A stretch of 64,000 nucleotides of DNA from Archangium violaceum Cb vi76 (GCF_000733295.1 NZ_JPMI01000367.1:1-64000); one strand, 5' to 3'. Counted from the stretch's first letter, positions 15,151 through 26,479 are shown. Numbers and translations: made by a program. Notes: generated by a model from the letters alone, not told the origin.

Positions 15151-16992
15151 CTACGGGCAGAGGAAGCGCACCCGGTAGTCCTGGCAGCTGCCATCGGACT
15201 GCTGCGAGTTGGTGCACGTGCCGCCGGCGAGCGTGCAGCTGTAGACCTCACCCGTGCTGGTGTAGGGGGCGCCGCTGGCCGTCTGGCACTCCACGCCGAT
15301 GGGGTTGGCGCAGACCGGGTAGCCGCCGGCGATGAGGTCGCTCAGCGTCTCGTAGTCGCCGCTGCCACTGGGGAGGTCACGGTTGAACCAGCCCGTCCAC
15401 GTGCCGGTGGAGCCGTTGACCTGGACGGAGCGCGAGGTGGTGGCGTTGAGCTGCCGGCCCCACGAGTCGCTCAGCGCGGTGAGCTGCACCGTCTTGGCGC
15501 CGGAGGAGGACCAGGCCTTGCCCGCGGCCGTGGCGGTCTGCGGCGCGCCGCTCACGTTGGTGAGGGTGCTGTCACCCCAGTTGAAGCGGTAGTTCACGTT
15601 GTCGCCGTACGGCCAGCAGGGGCGCATCTTCGCGGTGTAGCCCGTGGAGGTGTTCACGTTGGTGCTCGCGGGGCCGCCGAGGATGGGGCGGATGGCGCTC
15701 GAGCCGCCGCTGATGAGATCCCAGAACTTGATGTGACGGCGCTGGGTGCTCCACAGGTTGTTCCACTGCCGGGGGTTGCCGCCGAAGGCCGAGGCCTGCG
15801 CGGTGATGAAGAGCCGCCAGTCGAGGTTGAAGGTGAGCGCGCTCACCGTCTCGTTGAGGCCATTGCCATCCGCGTCACCACAGGCGTTGCCGTAGTAGCC
15901 CCACAGGTCGCCGTACAGGTAGGGACGCACGCCCACCTGCGCATAGGCGAGCCACTCGGAGTACAGGTAGGCGCGCACGGCGACCTGCACCCAGACGGTG
16001 GGCTGGATGCGGCCCGACACGCTGCCCGTCAGCGGCTGGAGCGAGTTGGTGCCCAGGTTGTAGTTGGCCCAGCCACCGCACGAGCTCAGCGTGCAGGTGT
16101 AGTCGAAGGCGCCCGTGGCCGTCTGGTTGCCGTTGTAGTTCACCGAGCCGGTGACGCTCGCCGCCACCTCGAGGCCCAGGTTGATGGGCAGGTTGAAGCC
16201 GATGTGCACCGGCACCGGGCCGATGAAGAAGTTCAGCGAGCCCAGCGACGGCTTGGCGATCTGCCCGTTCCAGCTCCAGTTGTAGCTGAGCGTGCCGTTC
16301 ACCGCCGAGCCGTTGGCCACGCTCACGTTGCCCCAGGCCCGCGCGTGCTGGAAGTTGACGCCGTAGGGCACGCACACCCAGAAGATCTTGTGGCGCTTGA
16401 CCTTCAGCACCACTTCACCCGTCGCGCTGCCGTTGATGTTGCCCGTCGCGCTCAGGGTGCCGGAGAAGCCCGAGCCGAAGTTGTGGCTCGTGGAGATGGG
16501 CGTGTTGAGGTTGAAGCTCTTGCTCCGGCTGAACGTCTGGTCCGAGCACGAGCCGAACGGCCCCATCTTGTGCACGCCCGTGGGGGACTCCTCGTCGGGC
16601 GGCTCGGCGATGGCCTTCAGCGCCTCGGTGAGCTCTCCCTTCTCGTAGGAGAGGGCGATCTCATCGACGATCTTCTTGTCGAGCACGAAGATCGTCTCGT
16701 CCTTGGACTCGGTGGCCGCCGCGGACAGCTCCTCCTGGAGGTAGGGGTGCAGCGGCAGCTGGTAGAAGGCCTCGCGGGCCGTGCTCTTGATGTTGTAGAT
16801 GTCCTGCGAGTAGTAGCGGCCGTCGTCATCCACGGCATAGCCGCTGATGTTCTTGAGCTGCCAGCCCTCGCCCTCGGCGAGCACCTTCTCCGCGTAGTAC
16901 TTGTCCTCCGGAACCTCCTGCGCGGACGCGGCGCCTCCGGTGACGAGTACCAGGCCCGCGCCGAGGCGCAGGGCGAGATTCTTCCAGGTCAT
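15151..16992 (-). CDS. large secreted protein with PKD-like and C-terminal mucin-type WxxW domain
   Basis: A 613-residue protein. Residues 1-25 are a signal peptide (LALRLGAGLVLVTGGAASA). The central 350 residues are beta-rich, with many Asn/Ser/Gly and aromatic repeats. About 490-540 looks like a PKD-type domain (VNYRFNWGDS, TVQLTALSDSWG). The last 85 residues match the Mucin2_WxxW family: W-x-G-W-F, the 'SGDYETL' stretch, spaced Cys (CANPIGVEC, YSCTLAGGTC) and the terminal CQDYRVRFLC. That domain is best known from animal mucin-like proteins. Start chosen at ATG 16992, where the signal peptide begins. Likely exported for adhesion. Confidence 0.75.
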   Translation of the reverse strand: MTWKNLALRLGAGLVLVTGGAASAQEVPEDKYYAEKVLAEGEGWQLKNISGYAVDDDGRYYSQDIYNIKSTAREAFYQLPLHPYLQEELSAAATESKDETIFVLDKKIVDEIALSYEKGELTEALKAIAEPPDEESPTGVHKMGPFGSCSDQTFSRSKSFNLNTPISTSHNFGSGFSGTLSATGNINGSATGEVVLKVKRHKIFWVCVPYGVNFQHARAWGNVSVANGSAVNGTLSYNWSWNGQIAKPSLGSLNFFIGPVPVHIGFNLPINLGLEVAASVTGSVNYNGNQTATGAFDYTCTLSSCGGWANYNLGTNSLQPLTGSVSGRIQPTVWVQVAVRAYLYSEWLAYAQVGVRPYLYGDLWGYYGNACGDADGNGLNETVSALTFNLDWRLFITAQASAFGGNPRQWNNLWSTQRRHIKFWDLISGGSSAIRPILGGPASTNVNTSTGYTAKMRPCWPYGDNVNYRFNWGDSTLTNVSGAPQTATAAGKAWSSSGAKTVQLTALSDSWGRQLNATTSRSVQVNGSTGTWTGWFNRDLPSGSGDYETLSDLIAGGYPVCANPIGVECQTASGAPYTSTGEVYSCTLAGGTCTNSQQSDGSCQDYRVRFLCP

Positions 16993-17251
16993 GGTTTTCC
17001 CCTCTTTGAATGGACGCCCGCCGGTCCACGGCTTCCCGGGTGATGGAGCGGACCGCGCGAAACACCGCGTCCGGCTGGCGTAGGGGAAACCTCTCACGTC
17101 TGGGTTTGTTTTGCAAGCATGGCGGAGTATTCCAGGATTGTTGCCTTGGCGGCTACAGAGAGGGAGTGAGGGGCGTTGCCCGGAGTGCAACGGCAATCGT
17201 GTTGCTCCGCGGGCAACAGCCGGATGTCTGGGATTGAGAAAGGAAGAGGGG

Positions 17252-18667
17252 TTACTCGGGCAGCTTGATGCCGGAGAGCCGCTGGTAGAGCTCCACGGCG
17301 AAGCCATCCGTCATGGCGGACACGTAGTCCGTCACGCACAGCAGCCGCTGGTAGGGGGTGAGCCGCTCGATGGCCTCGTCGCGGTTCTCCAGGTAGGGCC
17401 CCGGGCGCTGGAAGAACTCGATGGGGAGCAGCTGCCGCAGCTTCTTCTCCTGGAGGTCCGGCGAGTCCGCCAGCACCGCGGGCGCGAACATGTCCAGCAG
17501 GCCCCCGAGCGTCTTGAAGCCCGCCGCCTCGATTTGCAGCACCCGCTCGCTCTCGTAGCCCTTCTTGCGGGTGATGCCGGTGATGGCCTTCAGCCGGGCG
17601 TCCACCTCCGGCCGGGCCGACACCAGGGGCTGCTCGAAGCGCCCCACCTCCATGGCCTCCACGTGCTCCTCGAAGGCCGCCACGCACTCCTGGATGAGGG
17701 CGGAGATGGCGCCCGCTCGCGCCACGCCCATGCGCGACTCCCAGTCCACCTTGTCCTTGAGGGCCCGGAAGTGGCCGCCGAGCTCCGCCACGCTCTCCAG
17801 CAGCGAGCACGCCTCCTCCATGGAGATGAGGCCCAGCTTCGCCGAGTCCTCCAGGTCGATGAGCGCGTAGCAGATGTCATCCGCCGCCTCGACGAGGAAG
17901 GCCAGCGGGTGGCGGCTGAACACGTCCGGCTCGCGCTCGGTGAGCCCCAGCGTGCGGAACACCTCGCGCGCCAGTTGCGCGTCCTCCTGGAAGAACCCGA
18001 ACTTCTTCTCCGAGACGCGGGCCTTGTCCTTCGGGCGCCGCCCCGGCAGCACCGAGGGCCTCGGGTACTTGCTCATGGCCCCCACCGTCGCCACGGTGTA
18101 GCGCAGCCCTCCGTCCCGGTTGCGCGCCTGCAGCCGCGTGAGGATGCGGAAGCCCTGCGCGTTGCCCTCGAAGCGCGTCACGTCCTGCTCCTCGCTCCAG
18201 GTGGCGAAGGGCCAGACCGGCTCCGTGCGCTCCCCGGGCTTGCCGGGCCGGTAGCGCTTCTCCACCCAGTGCTGGATGGCCGCTTCTCCCGAGTGCCCGA
18301 AGGGCGGGTTGCCGATGTCGTGCGCCAGGCACGCCGCGGCCACGATGGTGCCCAGGTGCGGCGGCTCCACCTTCACGTCCCGCTGCTTCAAGGCCCGCCC
18401 CGCCAACTGCCCCAGCGAGCGCCCCACGCTCGAGGCCTCGATGCTGTGCGTCAGCCGCGTGCGCGTGTAGTCGCTCGAGGACAGCGGGAACACCTGCGTC
18501 TTGTCGTGCAGGCTCCGGAAGGCGCTGGAGAAGACGATGCGGTCGTAGTCGACGTCGTACGCCGTCCGCTCGTCCCGCAGGTCCTGCGACAGGGGCCGGT
18601 CCTTCTTGTCCCCCACGCGGTGCGGGGAGAGGAGCTGCTGCCACCGTTCGGTTCGTTGGGTGCTCAC
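17252..18667 (-). CDS. dgt: deoxyguanosinetriphosphate triphosphohydrolase
   Basis: A 471-residue HD-superfamily enzyme that hydrolyses dGTP (and possibly other dNTPs) to the nucleoside and triphosphate. Metal ligands are visible: His74 in RLTHSIEAS and His116-Asp117 in AHDIGNPPFGH. The conserved 'FSSAFRSLHDKTQVF' and 'EGNAQGFRILTRL' regions are present. The distal half contains the EAADDICYALIDLED motif with the further metal-binding Asp. The length is normal for the family. Monocistronic, divergent from the lamin-tail protein gene. Confidence 0.92.
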   Translation of the reverse strand: MSTQRTERWQQLLSPHRVGDKKDRPLSQDLRDERTAYDVDYDRIVFSSAFRSLHDKTQVFPLSSSDYTRTRLTHSIEASSVGRSLGQLAGRALKQRDVKVEPPHLGTIVAAACLAHDIGNPPFGHSGEAAIQHWVEKRYRPGKPGERTEPVWPFATWSEEQDVTRFEGNAQGFRILTRLQARNRDGGLRYTVATVGAMSKYPRPSVLPGRRPKDKARVSEKKFGFFQEDAQLAREVFRTLGLTEREPDVFSRHPLAFLVEAADDICYALIDLEDSAKLGLISMEEACSLLESVAELGGHFRALKDKVDWESRMGVARAGAISALIQECVAAFEEHVEAMEVGRFEQPLVSARPEVDARLKAITGITRKKGYESERVLQIEAAGFKTLGGLLDMFAPAVLADSPDLQEKKLRQLLPIEFFQRPGPYLENRDEAIERLTPYQRLLCVTDYVSAMTDGFAVELYQRLSGIKLPE

Positions 18668-18893
18668 GGGTGCCTCGTGCTGGGCGGTGGGGGGTTCTTC
18701 GAGAGGACAGCATGCCCCATGGGTCCCACGTCACCCGGTGGTGTCACCGGCATGGGCTGAGCCCCTTTCATGACCCGGTGATTCGTGAATCGAGCACGGG
18801 TTTTTCAGCACCGGGGGTGGATTTCTCGCTGTATTGAATTTCGAGAAGACAGGTGCTTCCCTGTCGTCTCCCCCCCAGCCGAGGAGGCGTCGT

Positions 18894-20621
18894 ATGAGGA
18901 AGCTGCTCCGGTCACTGTGTTTCGCCCTGTCCGTCATGGGCCTGATGGAGCCCGCCAGCGCGTGGGCCCAGACGAAGGTGCTGTTCGAGGCGATGCACGC
19001 GCAGACGGCGGGCAACGCGGACTGGGTGCTGGACGAGGACTCGTGCGGCACGGCCCAGCGCTACCCCACGCCGGCGCAGAGCGGCATCACCGCCACCACC
19101 CCGGAGACGTACTGGGGCGGCGCCTACTCGTCCTTCGGCGTGGCCCTGGTGAAGAAGGGCTTCTCGGTGGAGAGCCTGCCTGGCGGCGGCCGCATCACCT
19201 ACGGCGACACCTCCAACGCGCAGGACCTCAAGAACTACAAGGTCCTCATCCTGCCCGAGCCCAACATCCGCTACACCACCGCGGAGCGCACGGCCATCCA
19301 GGCCTTCGTGAAGAACGGGGGCGGCGTGTTCCTCATCTCGGACCACGGGAACTCGGACCGCAACAACGATGGCTGGGACTCGCCGGAGATCCTCAACGAG
19401 CTGATGACGGGCGTCTCCTGGGGCCTGCGCTTCCAGGTGATGGGCGAATCGGACAACTGGTTCAACGACAACCCGGACTCGAGGTACACCACGGACACCA
19501 CGTCGCCCATCGTCCACGCGGGAGCCTATGGCAAGGCCACGGTGGGCAAGGGCCTGGGCCTCTTCGGCTCCACGTCCATCACCCTCAACCCCTCGGCCAA
19601 CCCCAACGCCAAGGGGCACGTGTGGATGACCACCGGCACCGCGGGCTCCAATTCGCGGGTGACGTTCGCCACCTCCACCGATGGCACGGGGCGCATCGCG
19701 GCCATCGGTGACTCCTCGCCTTCCGAGGACGCCACCAACGGCTGCGGCCACACCACCCACAACGGCTGGAACGAGTCGCTGTACGACAACGCGCTCATCC
19801 ACCTGAACGCCGTGGCGTGGCTGGCGGGCGCGGGTGGCGGCGGCGGAACCTCGGACACCACTCCGCCCACCGCTCCGAGCGGCCTGAGCGCCTCGGCGGT
19901 CTCCTCCAGCCAGGTGAACCTGAGCTGGACGGCCTCCACCGACAACGTGGGCGTGGCCAGCTACAACGTCTACCGCAGCACCGACAACGCCAGCTTCTCG
20001 GCCGTGGCGAGCGTCTCCGGCACCAGCCACTCGGACACCGGCCGTACCGCGAGCACCACCTATTACTACCGTGTGTCGGCCGACGACGCGGCCAACAACG
20101 AATCCGCCGTGAGCAATACCGCCTCGGCCACCACTCCGGCGACCACCAGCGCCGCCCGGGTCATCCTCAATGAGCTCCTCGTCAACGAGCCCGGCTCCGA
20201 TGTCACCAAGGAGTTCGTCGAGCTGGTGAACGTGGGTGGCACCTCCATCGATATCGGAGGCTGGAGCATCTGGGACTCCACGGCGAAGCGGCACACGTTC
20301 GCCACGGGGACGGTGCTGGGGGCGGGCAAGGCCATCGTGGTGTTCGGGTCCACGAGCGGCATTCCGGCGGGGACGCCCAACGCGGTGGGGGCCTCCACCG
20401 GCACACTGGGCCTGGGGAATAGCGGGGACACCGTCACGGTGAAGAACGCGGGCAGCGCCAACGTGGACTCGTTGGTGGTGTCGAGCACGCTGGCGGGTAC
20501 TGACGGCGTCTCGGCCAATCGGAGCCCGGATGCCAGCGCGACGGGGAGCTTCGTGCTGCACACGTCTGTGTCGACGGCGGGCTCGTCACCGGGGACGCGC
20601 GCCAACGGCTCCGCGTTCTGA
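18894..20621 (+). CDS. secreted multidomain protein: ThuA/GATase-like, Fn3 and lamin-tail domains
   Basis: A 575-residue exported protein. The signal peptide is residues 1-24 (to AWAQ). About 25-310 has an alpha/beta Rossmann-like pattern similar to ThuA/DUF4350 amidotransferase-like domains (YKVLILPEPNIRYTTAERTA, NGGGVFLISDHGNSD). About 325-415 is a fibronectin type III domain (APSGLSASAVSSSQVNLSWT, TYYYRVSADDAANNES). The last 150 residues form a lamin-tail domain (VILNELLVNEPGSDVTKEFV, DIGGWSIWDS). GGAGG precedes the ATG at 18894. No catalytic residues could be assigned. Confidence 0.8.
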   Translation: MRKLLRSLCFALSVMGLMEPASAWAQTKVLFEAMHAQTAGNADWVLDEDSCGTAQRYPTPAQSGITATTPETYWGGAYSSFGVALVKKGFSVESLPGGGRITYGDTSNAQDLKNYKVLILPEPNIRYTTAERTAIQAFVKNGGGVFLISDHGNSDRNNDGWDSPEILNELMTGVSWGLRFQVMGESDNWFNDNPDSRYTTDTTSPIVHAGAYGKATVGKGLGLFGSTSITLNPSANPNAKGHVWMTTGTAGSNSRVTFATSTDGTGRIAAIGDSSPSEDATNGCGHTTHNGWNESLYDNALIHLNAVAWLAGAGGGGGTSDTTPPTAPSGLSASAVSSSQVNLSWTASTDNVGVASYNVYRSTDNASFSAVASVSGTSHSDTGRTASTTYYYRVSADDAANNESAVSNTASATTPATTSAARVILNELLVNEPGSDVTKEFVELVNVGGTSIDIGGWSIWDSTAKRHTFATGTVLGAGKAIVVFGSTSGIPAGTPNAVGASTGTLGLGNSGDTVTVKNAGSANVDSLVVSSTLAGTDGVSANRSPDASATGSFVLHTSVSTAGSSPGTRANGSAF

Positions 20622-20641
20622 GCACCATCCCCTGGCACCAT

Positions 20642-20664
20642 CCCCTCTCCCGGAGGGCGAGGGG
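20642..20664. repeat. REP-type palindrome (short copy)
   Basis: CCCCTCTCC, cggag, GGCGAGGGG: the hairpin half of the element seen at 1221, 5557 and 5659. It lies just after the stop of the lamin-tail protein. Confidence 0.65.
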
Positions 20665-20730
20665 AAGTGGCCGCGCTTGTTCCCAGGGGCTTTGCCAGGG
20701 GGCTCCCCAGGGGCCTCCTGACGGACATGC

Positions 20731-22326
<1,596 letters not shown>

Positions 22327-22330
22327 GTCC

Positions 22331-22900
22331 TCACCCCGCCGGAGCCGAGAGCCGTTCGTGCAACCAGGCGCGGGCGAAGCGCCACTCGCGCTCGATGGTG
22401 CGGGTGGTGACGCCGAGCGCCTGGGCGATCTCCTCCTCGGACAGGCCGCCGAAGTAGCGCATGAGCACGACCCGGGCCTTGCGCGGGTGCTCGGCCTCGA
22501 GCTGCTTCAATGCCGCATCCACGGCGAGCACGTCCTCGGTGGGGAGCCCGTCCGCGGCGATCTCGAAGGCCGCCTCCAGCGCCTCGCCTGGCTGACCGCC
22601 GCCCCGCTTGTGCGCGGCCTTGCGGCGCACGTGGTCGATGATGAGCTCGCGCATGGCCTGGGCCGCGGCGCCGAAGAAGTGGGCGCGGCCGCTCCAGCCC
22701 GGCTCCTGGTTGCGCACGAGCTTCATCCAGGCGTCGTGCACGAGCGCGGTGGGCTGGAGCGTCTGTCCGGGCCTCAGGTGGGCCATCTGCGCCGCGGCCA
22801 CCCGCCGCAGCTCGTCATAGACGATGGGGAGCAGCTCCTCGGCGGCCCGGGCCTCACCTCGGCTGGCGTCCTCCAGGAGTTGCGTCACGTCGCGTGCCAT
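22331..22900 (-). CDS. ECF-type sigma factor linked to a Ser/Thr kinase
   Basis: A 189-residue sigma factor. It starts MARDVTQLLEDASRGEARA, then AAEELLPIVYDELRRVAAAQ and LQPTALVHDAWMKLV, and has a region 4 helix-turn-helix (LSEEEIAQALGVTTRTIERE, then WRFARAWL). This subgroup is common in Myxococcota and Planctomycetota and is often encoded beside protein kinases, as here. No anti-sigma gene is present; phosphorylation by the downstream kinase may replace it (inference). Confidence 0.88.
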   Translation of the reverse strand: MARDVTQLLEDASRGEARAAEELLPIVYDELRRVAAAQMAHLRPGQTLQPTALVHDAWMKLVRNQEPGWSGRAHFFGAAAQAMRELIIDHVRRKAAHKRGGGQPGEALEAAFEIAADGLPTEDVLAVDAALKQLEAEHPRKARVVLMRYFGGLSEEEIAQALGVTTRTIEREWRFARAWLHERLSAPAG

Positions 22901-23077
22901 GAGCCGGGAATCTCGCAGAAGTCGGGGACGGCGGGTAGGTCTTGACCCGGGCCCCGGGCCTGGGGTGGGGCTCTGGGAAAAAAATGAACGGGGCCATGTC
23001 GGGTCTTTTCCGCCGCTTTCGGATGAAGGGACAGGAAGCGGGACGAACCCGCTCCGTACCCACATGAGGGGGACCCG

Positions 23078-24307
23078 ATGACGACTTTCAATCCTGACAA
23101 CTCCAAGCGCCGTTACCTGTCCATGAGCCTGCTGGCGGGAGGCCTGCTGCTCGGCGCCTGCGGACCTGCTTCCGTGGCCCAGACGCAGCAGCAGGAGGAC
23201 GAGGTGGTGGACGAGGTGGGCATCCAGGCGATGGCGATGACGGCCAACTCCTGCGCGAACCTGATGGCGGCGGGGCAGCCGATGGGCCGCTACTACACGC
23301 TGTACGTGGGCGGGGACCTCCGCAAGCCCTTCGCTGCCTGGTGCGACACCGACGGTGACACCTGGCTGAACCTGCAGACCGGGCCTGGCCGCAACTTCTC
23401 GCAGTACCTGAGCGTGGAGGGGACATCGGTCACCACCACGTGGAGCAGGGTCCGGCTGGATCCGGTGGCCATGACGCTGGACATGAATGACATCCAGTTC
23501 GCCACGAACACCGGGGGCATCCCGAGCTGGAACAAGTACTACGCGGCCTATGGCGAGGCGGGAGACTGCGACACGTTGAGCTCCTCGATGGGCAAGTCCA
23601 ACGTGGACCTGAGCGGGCTGCCCTTCGCCGTGACGGCGACGTGGGCGACGACCGGCTACCAGGCGACCGGTGGGTCCACGATTTCCGCCAATGGCCAGGT
23701 CGTCAATGCGACGGGCGGCGGTCGCTGTGGCGTCACCGCTGTCAGCGGCGCCCTGACGGTGCGCTACACGGGCTACTCCGCCTGCTTGGATGTGATCAAG
23801 GGGGGCGGTACGCCGAACCAGGACTACACGCTGTACTTCGGCCTGAACCCGGCGAAGCCCTTCACGGCGTACTGCCACGGCAGCGGCGGCACCTACCTGA
23901 CCTTGTCGAACGCGGCTGGCAGCAACTTCTCGCAGTACCTGAAGGTGGAGGGGGCCTCGGTCACCACCACGTGGAGCAAGGTCCGCTTGGATACGGTGGC
24001 CGAGAAGGTGGACATCTACGACGCCCGCTTCGCCACGTCCGTCGGAGCCATCCCGGCGTGGAACAAGTACTACGCGTCCTTTGGCGAGGCGGGAGACTGC
24101 GTCGGGTGGGGCTCCTCGACGGGCCGGGCCAACGTGGACCTGCGCGGGACGCCGTTCGCCGTGACGGCGACGTGGGCGACGACCGGCTACGAGGCGAAGG
24201 GGGGGTACACGCGCTCCTCCAATGACCAGGTCGTCAATGTGACGGGCGGCGGCTCCTGCGGTGTCACCGCTGTCGTCGGCGACATGATGGCGGTGCGCTA
24301 CCCGTAA
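23078..24307 (+). CDS. lipoprotein with two tandem GON domains
   Basis: A 409-residue lipoprotein. The lipobox is LLLGAC near residue 25. Two repeats of about 175 residues follow (about 58-230 and 230-409). Each has a Cys near its start, YTLYVGG or YTLYFGL, AWCDTDG or AYCHGSG, NFSQYL, TTTWSRVRLD or TTTWSKVRLD, GEAGDC, a 'VDL.G.PFAVTATWATTGY' stretch and GGG..CGVTAV. This pattern matches the GON domain first described at the C-terminus of ADAMTS proteases and also found in bacteria. No peptidase domain is present. Probably a surface adhesin or ligand-binding protein. Confidence 0.8.
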   Translation: MTTFNPDNSKRRYLSMSLLAGGLLLGACGPASVAQTQQQEDEVVDEVGIQAMAMTANSCANLMAAGQPMGRYYTLYVGGDLRKPFAAWCDTDGDTWLNLQTGPGRNFSQYLSVEGTSVTTTWSRVRLDPVAMTLDMNDIQFATNTGGIPSWNKYYAAYGEAGDCDTLSSSMGKSNVDLSGLPFAVTATWATTGYQATGGSTISANGQVVNATGGGRCGVTAVSGALTVRYTGYSACLDVIKGGGTPNQDYTLYFGLNPAKPFTAYCHGSGGTYLTLSNAAGSNFSQYLKVEGASVTTTWSKVRLDTVAEKVDIYDARFATSVGAIPAWNKYYASFGEAGDCVGWGSSTGRANVDLRGTPFAVTATWATTGYEAKGGYTRSSNDQVVNVTGGGSCGVTAVVGDMMAVRYP

Positions 24308-24332
24308 CGAGCAGCGCTCCGGGTAGGACGGG

Positions 24333-24354
24333 CGGTGGGAGCCAGCTCCCACCG
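24333..24354. terminator. perfect 10-bp hairpin between convergent genes
   Basis: CGGTGGGAGC, CA, GCTCCCACCG, ending on the base before the convergent stop codon at 24355. Confidence 0.65.
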
Positions 24355-25443
24355 TCAACGCAGTGCGGGGTAGTCGATGAAGCCCTTCTCCTCGCCGGTG
24401 AAGAAGGTGGCGGCGTCTGGCGCGTTGAGCCCGGCCCCACTCCGGTAGCGCTCCACCAGGTCCGGATTGGCGAGGAAGGGCACGCCGTAGGAGACGAGAT
24501 CCGCCTCACCCCGGGAGAGCGCCGCCTCTCCCGTTTGCGCGTCGTAGCCGCCGTTGACCATGAGCGCGCCCGGGAAGGCCTCGCGCAGCAGCGGGGTGAT
24601 GCGCCGCTCCGGGCCCGGGACGTCCTTGCCGGACACGGCCTCGGTCACATGCAGGTAGCCGAGCCCCAACCGGCCCAGCTCGCGGGCCATATGGGTGAAC
24701 GTCTCGGCCGGGGTGGAGTCCGTCATGCCCGCGTAGGGGAAGGGCTGCGGCGAGAGCCGGTAACCCACGCGCTCGGCGCCCCAGACGCCCACCACCGCCC
24801 GAGCCACCTCCAAGGGGAAGCGCGCCCGGTTCTCGATGCTGCCGCCGTACGCGTCCGTGCGCTGGTTGGAGCCATCCCGCAGGAACTGGTCCAGCAGGTA
24901 GCCGTTGCTGCCGTGCAGCTCGACGCCGTCGAAGCCCGCCGCCCTGGCGTTCTCGGCCGCGAGGCGGAACTGCTCGACGATGCCGGGCAGCTCGTGGGTC
25001 TCCAGGGCCCGCGGCGTCACCATGGGCGTCCGGCCCTTGAAGGTGAAGACCTGGCCGCCCTCCACGGGAATCGCCGAGGGCGCCACGGGCAACTGGCCAT
25101 CATGGAAGTCCGGGTGCGACACGCGCCCCACGTGCCACAGCTGGGCGAAGATGACGCCGCCCGCCGCGTGGACGGCGTCCGTCACCGTCTTCCAGCCCGC
25201 CACCTGGGGGGACGAGTGGATGCCGGGCGTGCGGATGTACCCCACGCCCTGGGTGCTGACCTGGGTGGCCTCGGTGATGAGGAGCCCCGCGGAGGCGCGC
25301 TGCACGTAATAGGTCACCGCCAGCGGGTTGGGCACGTTGCCGTCGACCAGGGCCCGGCTGCGCGTCATGGGCGCCATCACCATGCGGTTCTTCAGGTCGA
25401 GGCGGCCCAGGCGGAAGGGAGAGAAGAGGTGTGCGTTTGCCAT
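24355..25443 (-). CDS. nemA: Old Yellow Enzyme family alkene reductase
   Basis: A 362-residue FMN-dependent flavoprotein that reduces activated C=C bonds or nitro compounds with NADPH. The sequence follows the OYE barrel: LFSPFRLGRLDLKNRMVMAP, MTRSRA, FAQLWHVGRVSHP, the FDGVELHGSNGYLLDQFL region with the substrate-binding His-Asn type motif, and RTDAYGGSIENRARF. The length is normal. It is divergent from an AraC-type regulator only 34 bases away, which probably controls it. Confidence 0.92.
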   Translation of the reverse strand: MANAHLFSPFRLGRLDLKNRMVMAPMTRSRALVDGNVPNPLAVTYYVQRASAGLLITEATQVSTQGVGYIRTPGIHSSPQVAGWKTVTDAVHAAGGVIFAQLWHVGRVSHPDFHDGQLPVAPSAIPVEGGQVFTFKGRTPMVTPRALETHELPGIVEQFRLAAENARAAGFDGVELHGSNGYLLDQFLRDGSNQRTDAYGGSIENRARFPLEVARAVVGVWGAERVGYRLSPQPFPYAGMTDSTPAETFTHMARELGRLGLGYLHVTEAVSGKDVPGPERRITPLLREAFPGALMVNGGYDAQTGEAALSRGEADLVSYGVPFLANPDLVERYRSGAGLNAPDAATFFTGEEKGFIDYPALR

Positions 25444-25477
25444 GGCCAGAAAATGCCGGGGTCGCTATGGACGTGCC

Positions 25478-26473
25478 ATGACCTCTAGTCCGAAAGAATT
25501 GACCGATCGTCCAGCGCCTGGGGACGAGCGGGTAACCGACGTCCTCGCGGAGGTCTTGGACTCGATGCGCCTGACGACGCTCGTGTACGGCCGCCTGGAG
25601 CTGTTCGCGCCCTGGGGCGTCCAGTTCCCCGAGCTGCCGGGCGCGCACATCATCGTCGTGGCGCGGGGAAGCGCCCGCCTGGAGGTGCAGGGGGTCGAGG
25701 GGGCCATCGCCCTGTCGGCGGGGGACCTGGCGCTGCTGCCGCACGGGGGAGAGCACGCGATCCGGGACGCGGAGGGAAGCCCGCTCCACATCCTCGGGAA
25801 GGACTCCTGTACGCGGGGGCATGGGGGACCTGGGACGCACCGGCTCGGCGGCGACGGGGCCCGGACGGTGCTGGTGGTGGGGTCCTTCCGGCTCGGCGCC
25901 GCGTCCCGCATCCCGCTGTTCGAGGGGCTTCCACGCGTCATCCACATCACCGCGGACCACGCCGAGGCGTCCCCCTCGCTGCCGGCGCTGGTGCAGCTGC
26001 TCATCACGGAGAGCGCCTCGTCCAGCCCGGGGGCCACGGTCGTCATGAGCCGGCTCGCGGACATCCTGCTGGTGCAGGCCCTGCGGACGCACATCGCGGC
26101 GGGGCAGTGCCAGGAGCGGGGGTTGTGCGCGCTCGCGGATCCACAGATTCGCAAGGCGCTCTCGCTCATCCACGAGCGGCACGCGGAGCCGTGGACGGTG
26201 GAGAGCCTCGCGACGGCGGTGGCCCTGTCGCGCTCCAGCTTCGCCGCGCGCTTCAGCGAGATGGTGGGAGAGCCGCCGTTGGAGTACCTCGCGCGGTGGC
26301 GGATGACGAAGGCCGCCCAGTTCCTGCGCGAGAGCGAGTTGCCGCTGCTCGAGGTGGCCGAGTCCATCGGCTACCAGAGCGAGGCCTCCTTCAACCGGGC
26401 CTTCAAGCGCTGGGGCGGGGTGGCACCTGGTGCGTACCGGCGCGAGCACCGCCGGGCTCCGCCAACGGGATGA
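25478..26473 (+). CDS. AraC-family regulator with N-terminal cupin
   Basis: A 331-residue regulator. Residues 20-200 resemble the Cupin_6 sensing domain of this AraC subgroup (LFAPWGVQFPELPGAHIIVV, LSAGDLALLPHGGEH). The last 100 residues hold the two HTH motifs (WTVESLATAVALSRSSFAAR, VAESIGYQSEASFNRAFKRW). It likely regulates the divergent nemA and perhaps the flavin reductase downstream. Confidence 0.88.
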   Translation: MTSSPKELTDRPAPGDERVTDVLAEVLDSMRLTTLVYGRLELFAPWGVQFPELPGAHIIVVARGSARLEVQGVEGAIALSAGDLALLPHGGEHAIRDAEGSPLHILGKDSCTRGHGGPGTHRLGGDGARTVLVVGSFRLGAASRIPLFEGLPRVIHITADHAEASPSLPALVQLLITESASSSPGATVVMSRLADILLVQALRTHIAAGQCQERGLCALADPQIRKALSLIHERHAEPWTVESLATAVALSRSSFAARFSEMVGEPPLEYLARWRMTKAAQFLRESELPLLEVAESIGYQSEASFNRAFKRWGGVAPGAYRREHRRAPPTG

Positions 26474-26479
26474 CAATCC

